A stretch of DNA of 64,000 nucleotides, taken from contig JAKJXP020000042.1 in assembly GCA_022225965.2 (NCBI GenBank), forward strand, positions 124,001 through 188,000, in the 5' to 3' direction. Positions 20,738 to 30,533 of the stretch are shown one piece after another. How positions within the stretch are numbered: position 1 is the first letter of the stretch; each line of letters starts with the position of its first letter. Made by a program: the position numbers and the translations under genes. The stretch is from Diatrype stigma. Lineage: Eukaryota > Ascomycota > Sordariomycetes > Xylariales > Diatrypaceae. Under the pieces are notes generated by a model, which saw only the letters and a program-made list of their open reading frames with translations, did no database searches and was not told where the DNA came from.

Positions 20738-23128
20738 GTTTTTACATAATTCCCCATACAAATTAAGTATAATTCTATATATTCTGCCAATTGCTAATAT
20801 TGCCGTATACGTTAATATAATCCTTTCGCATATAAGATAATTTCGACGATTTATTAAATAAAATAAAACTAACGATTTTTTAACATTTATAATTAATACT
20901 TATTATTTCTTATAATTAGTACTTATTATCGTTATAATTAATACTTATTATCTTTTAAAATTATTAACGCTTAAAATTATTAATACTTATAATTATAATT
21001 TTTATATAATTTTTATATAATTATTATTACATATAATTATTGCTAACTTTAAACGTATTCGAATTAACGATTTTATTAAATTATTTACGTTATTTTATAA
21101 AACAGTAATTATAATTATTATTAAAATCTTTATTAGCGCCGGCTTTTTCGGCTTTATTTTTATTGGGAATTTTCGTACCGGAATTATGTTTTCCTCCGTT
21201 ATTTTCTTTTAAATAATCATTTTTATTCCGAAAATTTATTATTATAAGTTGCGAATCTTTACTTAATATATCGCTTTTTTTTGGCTATATGCCAAGATGT
21301 TCATATATTCGCGGAAATACCTTTAGTTCCTTTTTATAAAGGGCCCTTTTTTTTTAATTCCGAAAATTCCTTTCGTTACGTATTAATTTACATATTAATC
21401 GAACCGTTTTTTAGCTTTTTTATTAGTTATTTAGAAATTATTAATTTTATAAAGTCCTTATTATAAATCCAAGGTATATAAAGCCGTAAGCGGTTCCCGA
21501 ATAATATTTAATATACGTTAAAACGTATATTACATTTTGGTTTATTAAACCTTTTAGTTTTTGCAATAACAATTTTGCGGCGTTTAAAATGAAACTAATC
21601 GTAACGTTTTTGCCGTTTTTTGCGATATTACTCGATAATTTAATATATATCGGTAATTTCGTTTACGTATTATTATATAACAGCATTTTGCTCGAACCGT
21701 TTCTTTATTCCTTTTGTTCGCAATTGGGCCTTTCGGTTTTTGATTTAATTTTTTCGTTAAAAGCGGAAGCCAGTAATTCATTTACGAAAGGTTTGCAATT
21801 TGGCCTATTTCTTACGAAAAAACTTGCGCTTTATAACGGTTGCTTTTATGGCTTATCGATTAAGTTCGTTTATAATAATACGAAAGCGTTCGTTATTTAT
21901 TATAATACTTTCGTATCGAAAAACTATTTTGTTGCGATTTCGGTTTTTCGTAAGTAGGCTTTTAAAATAACGTTCTTTATTTCTTTTTTTTCGTTAATAT
22001 TTTGTATAATAAGTAACGCCATTACGTTTATTATTTTATTTCGTTTTTTAATAACGTATATTAATATAAAATTAAAAGCTAATTTATTTTTAATATAAGT
22101 ATTAAGTTTACGATTAATATATTTATTATAATAACGAATCGTATTAATATTAAGTTTCGGAATAACTGTTTTATTTTAGTTTTTATATAATGCTTTCGGC
22201 TTTTCCGGCGTTCGTAAAAAAGTTGGTATAGGGTTTATTATATGCCTTTTTCTTTAAATTACTTCGTATCCGCCTTGCATTATTAGTCGCATTTCCCGGC
22301 TTTTTTCGTTTTTTTAACTTGCATTTTGTTTTTGTTATTCCTTATATAATCAGGCTTATTTTTGATATATTCCGGAAAAAGTACCGAACTTAACGGGTAT
22401 TATAGTTAATTTAATATAACATTAAAATTCAAAAGGCAAAAATCGGAATTCCTTTATACCGAAATAATGTTATACTTTTTTATTATATGCTGCCGAATAA
22501 TATATAACCTATTTAAAAAGTTTAAAGTATTATAATTTAATTATACCTTATAATTAAACGCTTTTATAATATTTAATTAATGGTAACACTTATAAATAGC
22601 GAAAATCCTTATATTTAAGGATTGTAATTTATACGTATTATGCGGCGGCATTAAAAATAACATTATATTTACTTTTCGATACCGCTCGAAAAACTTTATT
22701 ATATAATAATTTCCATAGTTATTCATTAATAATATACGTTTTTGGATTGGATTTTTTAATACAAAATGATTAATTCAGTAATTAACTTAATCGAAAGCTA
22801 ATTAATTATCGATATAATTATTCGGATTAATAAATAATACGGTTTTATTTTTGAAATTATTATATATATGCTTTCATAATATTTATTTTCCGGATAATAT
22901 AATAAAAAGAAATATGGTTTTTCCTATTTTCGAAATAACCTTAATAACGGTTATTAGCTTGCGAATTTCGGGATTATTCGTAATAATTAACGGTATTTTT
23001 ATATAAGTTTACGCTTATATTTTGCTTATAAGTATATTTATTTTAAACCTCGATTCGTTTGCGTTTTATTCGTTTTTTAGCAAAATGCTTTCGTTTTCGA
23101 AAACCTTTTTATATGTCGCGAAATTGTC

Positions 23129-23251
23129 ACAAAGTGCGCTATGCCACTGCGTTAAAAGCGTATGCCACTCCAGAAGTTGCTGGAATGACACTTATTTGAC
23201 CATATATGGGAGCTGGAATGGCTGTATTACGTAACAGAAATGACCTGCAGT
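23129..23251. repeat. Un-RIPed 123-bp island flanked by ATTGTC direct repeats
   Basis: Within the CpA-depleted transposon this stretch has ordinary base composition and at least nine CpA sites. It is flanked by the 6-bp direct repeat ATTGTC (23123-23128 and 23252-23257). Inside are a near-palindrome CACTCCAG-aagttg-CTGGAATG, the repeated 9-mer TATGCCACT and the repeated GCTGGAATG. It has no coding potential. I infer a small non-autonomous insertion that arrived after RIP, but its ends are not clear inverted repeats. Confidence 0.55.
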
Positions 23252-24126
23252 ATTGTCGTAATTTATTGCCGCCTTATGCGTAATAATTAGGCTTTTCGTT
23301 CTGGTATTATGAAATAATTCCGAATGCTTTTTAAGTTACTATTACATTTATTTATTATAAACCTTACCATAACGCCCGTTGCTTTTAATTAAAAAAATGG
23401 CTAATTTCGCAAAACTAATCGCGTTAATTTTAATGCCGATATTAATATAAAGGTTAATTCATACCAAAAAGGATAATTTTTTTTTGCTTTTAATAGGTAA
23501 TACTTTCGTCGAATTTCGTTTCATGTCTTAATTCTTTTAAGCCGCTAGCATATAATTCTCGGATTAATATCGTAATACATAACGGCGGCTTTTTTCGTTC
23601 CAAAGTGGCCTTTTATTTTTTAATCTTTTATAACCAATTATACGCGCTTTTTTTTTGGAAAACGCGAAAACGTCCGAAGGTGCGGTAAGTAAAGAAATGA
23701 ATAACTATTTAATACGTTCCATTTTATAAAAGAAACGGTAATTTCTGGCAAATAGGAATTAATAAAAAAGTAGGAATTAATAAAAGAATAAGAATTAATA
23801 AAATAATATGAATTAATAAAAAGGCAAGAATTAATAAAAAGGCAAAAATTATCGAAACGCCGAAAGCAATAAAAACGTTAAAAGTAATTATAATTATCGA
23901 AAAAAAATAACAGTAATTATCGAAATTGCCTAATAATAATTAACGGAATTGCAGAAATTAATAAAAACGCGAAGTTTTTTTTGCGTTCGCGAAAATTCCC
24001 GTTTTGCAAAATCCTGGTAATAAAATAATAATTATAAATATTTTATGCATTAATATAAGAAATTATAATATAACGTATTATTTCGATTTTAAATAAAAAC
24101 GCATATAAATTAAATATAACAAAAAA

Positions 24127-24223
24127 TAAGATATTTAGTTTTTATAAGACATTTAAATAATTCCTGATTATAATAGCGAAGCGGTCAAATTGTGGGTCAG
24201 GAGGCGTTTAGAGCCCTAACGAG
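24127..24223 (-). repeat. Right terminal inverted repeat
   Basis: Its reverse complement begins CTCGTTAGGGCTCTAAACGC. All 11 differences from the left copy are C-to-T or G-to-A in this copy, clustered in the inner 37 bp next to the RIP-mutated interior. Confidence 0.92.
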
Positions 24224-24328
24224 TATACCAGTAAGACCCGACAACCAGGCCAGCCACCGCACTAGTTTCATGCAGGCCCCGGGTAGCAGCCCACATATAC
24301 CAAAATAAAAACACAAGTTTTCACAAGT

Positions 24329-24422
24329 TGCCGATTGGCCCAGCGGTAAAGGCGTCCGACTGTTACTTTCTCCCAACCGAGAAGTTCATCGGAAGATCGT
24401 GAGTTCGATCCTCACATTGGCA
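24329..24422 (+). tRNA. tRNA-Asn (GTT) with intron
   Basis: The acceptor arms TGCCGAT and ATTGGCA pair over 7 bp with one G-U. The anticodon stem is TCCGA/TCGGA and the loop reads C-T-GTT-A before a ~22-nt intron, giving anticodon GTT. The T-arm is GTGAG-TTCGATC-CTCAC. The intron sits one base 3' of the anticodon, the standard position. A T-rich stretch at about 24477-24486 could terminate Pol III. It lies only 104 bp from the end of the DNA transposon. Confidence 0.9.
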
Positions 24423-24428
24423 GATAGA

Positions 24429-24453
24429 GTGAGTTCAAGTCTCACCTTGGTAG
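24429..24453 (+). pseudogene. Duplicated tRNA 3' fragment (T-arm plus acceptor strand)
   Basis: Six bases after the tRNA-Asn, a second T-arm (GTGAG-TTCAAGT-CTCAC) and seven acceptor-like bases CTTGGTA follow with tRNA spacing. The segment resembles the 3' end of the adjacent tRNA with several changes. No 5' half is present, so it is a fragment, probably a local duplication. Confidence 0.7.
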
Positions 24454-25035
24454 AACTGCCATTCTACAAGCACTTGTTCTTTTTTGCCGACTTCTTGTCT
24501 GAAGCATCGCATCGCTTGGCTGCAGAGGCGGAATGCAGCACCACGTTCACGTTCTTGCTGTCGTTTTAACTTTTGGGTATCTCCGCTCTATGACTTCATA
24601 CCAATACCTTAAGTAGGTAGCCACGGCTGCCACCTTACGTACGTGCAAACTGATCCGATGAAAGCCCGACTTCACTCCATCGCACGACGTAAATGGGTCC
24701 TCCGCCTCCGATATACCTACCCGTGCAGCCGTGGACCTGGACTAGGCGACCATTCCGAACAATTCATCCATGCCAAGTCGATCCGGCGCCTTTAGCTGCG
24801 GTGATAACCTCTCAATCGTAGCTGTCATGTACGGTACAAAGTAAACACGTATCACGCAATTGCGAGTTATTCTACCTTACTCGAAGGAAACAAGGGAAAG
24901 ACAAATGTCATAAATAAATAAATCTAAGTTTCTACCGGTTAATTCATTTCCTTTCTCCTGTACCGTTTGGTACTACATAGTATCTCGATAATCACTCACC
25001 ACACTCCCCCCTTCGTGCAGCCCTCGATCGTGACC
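24454..25035. other. Intergenic between tRNA fragment and acetyltransferase
   Basis: No gene is seen. It should contain the acetyltransferase promoter and leader. Confidence 0.5.
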
Positions 25036-25958
25036 ATGGCCAGCAAACACAAGGATGAGAAAGCTATCGAAATCGCCAGGGGTCTCTCCAACATCCCGTG
25101 GGGCGAGCAGTACGAGAGGATGATTTCGGGGATGCTGTAAGATCGATCCTCCACGCGCGCCCTTGTCACGTGGCACTGAACCAAGAACCCGCCCATGTCT
25201 CCTGCATGTATAGATACGATGCCTACGTGCCGGAGCTGGTAGACGCCCGCTTCCACGCGCGGCGCTTCATGCATAAGTACAACAGCCACTTCCCGGACGA
25301 CGCCACGCCGGCGTCCCTCACCGAGGACCGGGCGGCCATGCTGAAGGGGAGGTTCGGGCGCGTCGGGCCGGGCGTCTTCATCGAGCCGCCCCTCAACATC
25401 GATTACGGGAGCAACATCATCATCGGGGACAACTTCTACTCGAACTTCAAGTATGTTATCGGAGCTTTCTTGTGTGATCTTAATCCATCTTGATCTTGGC
25501 TATGTTGATCTGTCTTTTCTTCTTCTTCAACTAGTCACTGGGACCAGAAATGATAAAGACTGCTAGTCACTTGCCGCGCATATCTACGGTACTGTGTATG
25601 TATGTTGTAATGGCTGACCATCTTTGATTCGAACACTGCCAGCTTGGTGATATTGGACTGCGCGATCGTCACCATAGGCGATAGGGTCAGCTTCGGTCCC
25701 TTCGTGTCGATATTCGCCGCGACGCACGAGACGGAGGTGCAGTCGCGGCGCGACGGGGTCGAGTACGCGAGGCCCGTGACCATCGGCGACGACTGCTGGA
25801 TCGGCGGGAACACCACCATCATGCCCGGCGTCACGATAGGCAAGGGCTGCACGATCGGTGCCGGCAGCGTGGTGACGAAGGACATCCCGGATTTCTCGGT
25901 CGCGATCGGCTCCCCGGCTCGGGTTGTCAAGAAGGTCACTCCTGTTCCTGACCCGTGA
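25036..25958 (+). CDS. Hexapeptide-repeat (LbH) sugar O-acetyltransferase, maltose/galactoside type
   Basis: Three exons, 25036-25136, 25214-25450 and 25643-25958, encode 217 residues. The N-terminal helix domain (residues ~10-65) is the maltose acetyltransferase N region. It is followed by the left-handed beta-helix with repeats such as SNIIIGDNFYSNF, LVILDCAIVTIGDRVSFGP, VTIGDDCWIGGNTTIMPGVTIG, CTIGAGSVV and SPARVV. The catalytic His lies in FAATHETEVQ, as in LacA and Maa enzymes. It would transfer acetyl from acetyl-CoA to a sugar hydroxyl in the cytosol; the sugar is unknown. The family is widespread in fungi and bacteria. The first exon ends two bases into a codon at GTAAGA, and the introns have normal donors. 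Confidence 0.92.
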
Positions 25959-26265
25959 GCTCTTGGTGGTGTGATGGATCATTAGCATGCGTCTTATCTA
26001 TTTATTGGGCTTGAAAAGAACACCTGCATCGAAGAAATCAAACCTATGGGCGTCTTAGGCACTATCCGAGGCCATGTGAAGTTTCCAATGCTACTTGCAT
26101 TGTCAAAGCTGATAGGTGTACGCGAAGATGCCATGATAGATAAAGTCTTGATCAAAAGTGATATTGGTAAATGAGCAGACGCCAGGGTTATTTATCTCTA
26201 TAGGTACACCTTAGTTGTTGCATCTCTCGTGTTTTCTTTCTTTCTCCTTCTATTTACATGTCTAT
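25959..26265. other. Intergenic, convergent 3' ends
   Basis: Short gap between the converging acetyltransferase genes, pyrimidine-rich on its right side. No gene is seen. Confidence 0.55.
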
Positions 26266-27081
26266 TTACACCAACCTCTTCTCGAAAACGCGGTACTCGC
26301 ACGGCCCGGCCAGCAGCGGCGCCAATTCCGGGTGGTCATCTGCGAAGTCCCGGACGCACATCTGCTCGTAGCCCATCCGGCCGTACCAGCCCGCGAGGCG
26401 CACCTTGAACGCGTGCTCGAAGCCCGTCGGGAACAGCAGCTCCAGCTGCACGGCCGCGACCCCCAGGCCGGTCCGGCACCGCTCCTCCGCGAACCGCACC
26501 ATGTCCCGCCCGAGCCCCGAGCCCCGGTGCCGCTCGTCTAGCGCGAGCATCCCGAACTCGCCTATTATCTCCTCCTGCTTCCCCTCCTCTGCATTGGTGG
26601 TTCCGCTGCTTCGGCGGATTTTCTGGATGCAGACGCAGCCGACGGGCTTAGGCTGCTGCCGTTGGTGCTTCGAGGAGGTGGAGCTCCCCTCCTTGCCACG
26701 ATCCGCCTCGTCGTCGCTGTCGCTGCCGCCATGGAAGTACGCGACCGCGAGCTCGCCAGCCCGGATCAGCTTCTCGATGTCAGGCGCGCTCGTGCGCTGG
26801 AAACCGTCCTGCCAGATCCCCACCTCGGCCCCGATGTACACCTCGTTGACGATGCGTGCGAGATCGTGGACGAGCTTTGCATCATCGGCCGCGGTGGGGG
26901 GCGGGATCTCGATGGTGTAATCCCTGCTGCTGTGCTCATTGCCCTGCGCGGCAGCCGGCGGTGCTGATATGCTGTTCTTGTTGCCGTTCTCCGTCGACGG
27001 CGGCAGTGGCTGTGGCGTCAATGTCGAGGCCGGGACCGTCGTCTGGGAGATGACATCACCCACATTCTTCTGGGCAGCCAT
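26266..27081 (-). CDS. GNAT-family N-acetyltransferase
   Basis: A single exon of 271 residues. Residues ~1-55 are low-complexity Ser/Pro/Asn. The GNAT fold starts near DYTIEIPPPTAADDAKLVHDLARIVNEVY. The acetyl-CoA loop is EFGMLALDERHRGSGLGRDMVRF (motif A, R-x-x-G-x-G/A), and WYGRMGYE is motif B. An acidic/Ser-rich insert (SDSDDEADRGKEGSS) sits between strands. I chose the ATG at 27081 because its context GCCATGG is strong; the open frame extends to 27213 but that extension is not protein-like. The substrate (amine, amino acid or protein) is unknown. Confidence 0.85.
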   Translation of the reverse strand: MAAQKNVGDVISQTTVPASTLTPQPLPPSTENGNKNSISAPPAAAQGNEHSSRDYTIEIPPPTAADDAKLVHDLARIVNEVYIGAEVGIWQDGFQRTSAPDIEKLIRAGELAVAYFHGGSDSDDEADRGKEGSSTSSKHQRQQPKPVGCVCIQKIRRSSGTTNAEEGKQEEIIGEFGMLALDERHRGSGLGRDMVRFAEERCRTGLGVAAVQLELLFPTGFEHAFKVRLAGWYGRMGYEQMCVRDFADDHPELAPLLAGPCEYRVFEKRLV

Positions 27082-29319
27082 GGCAATCTCCCACTCCGGA
27101 ATGGGTCGATAGATGGATGGATGGACCAGGATGGGACAACTGATGTCTTGGACTTGACCGTTACCACGAGTACGTAGCCGGGTCAATAGTATCCAGCAGT
27201 CTGCAGACTGCACTCGTGAACTGCGACAGGTTTCAAGATGACCAAGCCTGGAGATGAGACCTCTAGACTAGGTAACTAGAATAGGTAACTTGTTACTCCT
27301 GTGTTGTACTGGATGCGTGCAGCCTATCCCTAGGTATGTAGGCTACTAACACACTTCCCTGGCTGCACTCTGGGCCTCACAAGCTCACAAGCTTCCACTC
27401 GGTGTCTTTGGGAAGTAAGGGATGCACATATATGTAGGTATGCATGTTGGCTTTTAACTTGGGCTTGGGCTGTTGTTTGCTCACGAGATTAAGATGGAAA
27501 AGTCGCTTACGTCCTTCATTACATAGCCCCTTGCCATATGGCTTGTGGGGGCGTGACTTTTAGTGCGTTCCTCCTAGTTAGCTAATGCGAGAGAAGCGGC
27601 ACATAACATGATAACTGGGGCTTGGCATGAAGCTATACAAAGTCAGGAAGGTTGTGTCCTAGTACTAGGCTATACGTTTTAATCAACCTCTGTCGTCTTG
27701 AAACGTGTGAAATCCTGGATCCTACAAGATTCGTACATTTTCGGACCACCCAATTCATCCCAACAACAGCGCCTTAGTCCGGTTTACATCCGAAATGCGC
27801 GTCCCGAACCCTGAACAACTAAAGTCACGGCCACAGTCATGGCCACAGCCAGAGCCGAAGCCATCATCACACTGATCTAGCGAGGATAAAGAACTGTTAC
27901 GGGAGGGGACGTCCGGTTCCTCTGATAAATAGGACCGCCGCTTAAGGGCACTAGAAAGAAGTAACGCGGGTGTTCTCTGTCTTGTATTGAAGGCTTCGGG
28001 TCCCCAGGTAAATGATATGCTGCTTGATGTCCAAGAGAGAGAGTTGGGATAATGCTGCGGCTATCCATGCGTGCATTCGAACTCGAACCCTCCTCTGCAT
28101 TCTGGGGGCTAGAATGACGGTTGATCAGGAGATAAATCAGAACTTTGAAAAGCAGAATTAGATCGCACGTCTCAGGTAAAACGCATAAAGGGGTCTCCAT
28201 ACTCCGAGAACGACCTCTTTTCTCTTCAACTCCAAGGATGCTGTGACGGATAGGGTTCTGCGGTTAGAACTGATGCCTATCAGACGTTTCAATATCCTCT
28301 GGAGTCTGAGTTTCAGTATATAGCATCGGTGGCTCTATCAGATCCTATATATGTATAAGATGATGTTACTGTTCCTGATATCGCCCCTATTTATACCAAG
28401 TCTCATTGTAGATGAAATCTTGTGGCGACTCATAAAAGACGAGTAGTTGACGATATACAACCCTTAAAGTACCTGGAGTATTAAACTTGTACGAGGGACC
28501 AAATACATACCAGAACACGAATATGATCAGGGAGACACAGTCTTCGTAAGCGAGGTTACTCATATACCTAGGTAGGTATCATGATTAGCTTGTCATGATA
28601 CACATTCACTTGCCATAGCCGCACTTTAACGACACTACAATATAATACTAATTGCCGAATCCGCATTCCAAGATATCCAAGATATGACATCGTTATACCA
28701 CCTGGTATTACATAGTATAGGCACAATGAGATACCTGCTTCTGAATACTTGGAGAAGATAAGCTCTCAGCGAACCTACTTATACACATACACAGGCTGAC
28801 AGGTACGCTCTTTACTTTTTGCCGTTGCAAAGCATGCCAATAGGTTCGTTCCTGGTTGGGTATCGAATTATGTCGATCCAATTCCTGGGAGGGAGATAGG
28901 TACACACATCATGGTTGCTTTCGTAGTGGGACCTGGCACATTCTCAAGAACTTCCGCCGAATCACGACTGCGCATTCTGGGCTTTGGCATGTATAACCCC
29001 GAGAAGTGCTACTGTTTCCGTCACTAGTCAATAAAAATGCTACATCAACTGCCAAGCGGATTTGATAGCAACGGCTGGTTGCGATAACATGAAGGCGGCG
29101 GCCAGGAGACCTTGTCGATCTACAACCATCAACAAGGTTCCCCTCCTGCATAGGTAGGTTATAATATGCCCTATATCGATCTAATCTATGTACAATACTC
29201 TACCTTACCTTGAACCTCTCGAGTTCTCATATATGTATACACCACACCACCTCATCCCTTCCCGTAAGATAACCAAGGCATCGCCGAACCACGACCACCG
29301 GCAGAGTTAGTCAAGAACC
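27082..29319. other. Intergenic, 2.2 kb, divergent promoters
   Basis: Between the GNAT gene and the wall-protein gene. It is rich in TAGGTA/ACCTA-type short motifs (for example at about 27265-27295 and 28565-28580). Only short spurious open frames are present. No gene, tRNA or transposon end is seen. Confidence 0.5.
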
Positions 29320-30045
29320 ATGCCTACCATGCCACACACCCTCCTACCCGGCCTGGCTCTAGCCGCCGCCACCGCCGCCATCCTCCTAGCATCACCAGCC
29401 TCGGCCTCGATCTACATCCCAAACCTCCACGCGCGCCAGACAGGCGACAGCGACGACCTCAGCGACGCGCCACTCTCGCTATCGGACGACTGCCAGAGCG
29501 CCATCGAGGGCCTGCTGCCGCTGTACAGCTCGGCGCCGACGCCGCCGGCGGTGCTGGCGACGGCGACGGCGATCCCCGCGGACGCGTGCGCGGCGACGGC
29601 CGACTTCTCCGGCGCGGCGCTGTCTGCCTGGGAGTCGTACACGGCGGCGGCCATGGGGTGGTACAGCGCCCACAGCGAGGCCATCGACGGCGCGCTTAGC
29701 GAGTGCGCAGAGCTGACCGATTACTACGGCGACGCTTCGATGCCCGTGTGCACGGACGTGCCTTTGATGCCGACGGGGACGGGCGCGGGCGCGGGCGCGA
29801 CGACGACAGATGCGACTGCGACTGCGAGTAGTGACGATGATGGTAGTAGTAGTAGTAGCGAACAGGCTTCTTCGCCTGCGAAAACTACTTCGGATGGCGA
29901 GAGTAGTAGCGCGACCGGCGAGGCGCAATCATCGTCTGGTACTACTTCCGCTACTCAAGCGGCTGCCCCGGCCCCTCGTGAGACGAGTGTTATGGTGGCT
30001 GCAGCTGCGATTGTAGCGGCAGGCGCTGGTGTATTTATGTTGTAA
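29320..30045 (+). CDS. Secreted, probably GPI-anchored cell-wall protein
   Basis: A single exon of 241 residues. Residues 1-~29 are a signal peptide (LALAAATAAILLASPASA). The region to ~150 holds four Cys and repeated Leu/Ser/Ala helices (DDCQSAIEGLLPLYSSAP, DACAATADFSG, LSECAELTDYYG, PVCTDVPLM), a pattern I associate with the fungal DUF7735-type secreted domain, but I am not sure of that. Residues ~155-215 are a Ser/Thr-rich linker, likely O-mannosylated. The C-terminal ~18 residues are hydrophobic (VMVAAAAIVAAGAGVFML), typical of a GPI signal. Expected in the wall or plasma membrane; no enzyme function is indicated. Confidence 0.75.
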   Translation: MPTMPHTLLPGLALAAATAAILLASPASASIYIPNLHARQTGDSDDLSDAPLSLSDDCQSAIEGLLPLYSSAPTPPAVLATATAIPADACAATADFSGAALSAWESYTAAAMGWYSAHSEAIDGALSECAELTDYYGDASMPVCTDVPLMPTGTGAGAGATTTDATATASSDDDGSSSSSEQASSPAKTTSDGESSSATGEAQSSSGTTSATQAAAPAPRETSVMVAAAAIVAAGAGVFML

Positions 30046-30533
30046 AGTGGATGATGCCCTTCTGTGTTCTCGGTGTATTTTTGGGGGGTCAACTATCTAG
30101 TTTCTCTAACCGTCGATGCGGAGGCTTCCGGCAATTACAACGGCGAATGGATTGTTGGCGCGGGGGGCAAGGACGGAGGCCGAGGTGGTAATTAATGAGC
30201 ATGTTGTTAGGTCCATCGCACTTCGAGAGCTAATTGAACGATCGATGACGTTCTATCGAGAAAAATTCTATTTCTACCTTTATTCTCATCCATCCCATAC
30301 TCATTGAATCTTACAACGAACTCTTCGATACTGAAATCGACGACATCGGATTTAGCCCTGAATCTGCTATGACCATCGTAGGCCTGCGAGCTGCATCTAT
30401 GTTGGATACCATTTACACGTCTTCGAATATCCGAATCTTCTATACAACCTGGCGTGAAACCCGCCAATATAACATTTTGAAACGTTGAAGGATTTACTCA
30501 AATTTTTTATCTTAGTACGGCGGGTGACCTCGT
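30046..30533. other. Intergenic, convergent 3' ends
   Basis: Between the wall-protein and transporter stop codons. No gene is seen. Confidence 0.55.

Larger units (their letters stand above)
20641..24223. mobile_element. RIP-inactivated TIR DNA transposon with TA target duplication
   Basis: The two ends are inverted copies over ~97 bp (20641-20737 and 24127-24223), and TA flanks both sides (20639-20640 and 24224-24225). TA duplication fits the Tc1/mariner/pogo (Fot1-like) superfamily, although 3.6 kb is longer than the ~2 kb usual for it. The interior is over 70 percent A+T by eye, T-biased to about 23650 and A-biased after it, with CpA almost gone and CpG retained, the RIP pattern. No transposase domain can be recognised and all longer frames are artefacts of the low GC. 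Just inside the left end TAAATGTCCTG occurs twice, as would a transposase-binding subterminal repeat. The element is dead. Confidence 0.85.

Noticed and set aside
21589..21957. 122-codon open frame within the RIP-mutated transposon
   Set aside because: Composition (Phe/Leu/Ile/Tyr/Asn) is that of AT-rich noise; no transposase motif; stop codons have been depleted or created by chance.
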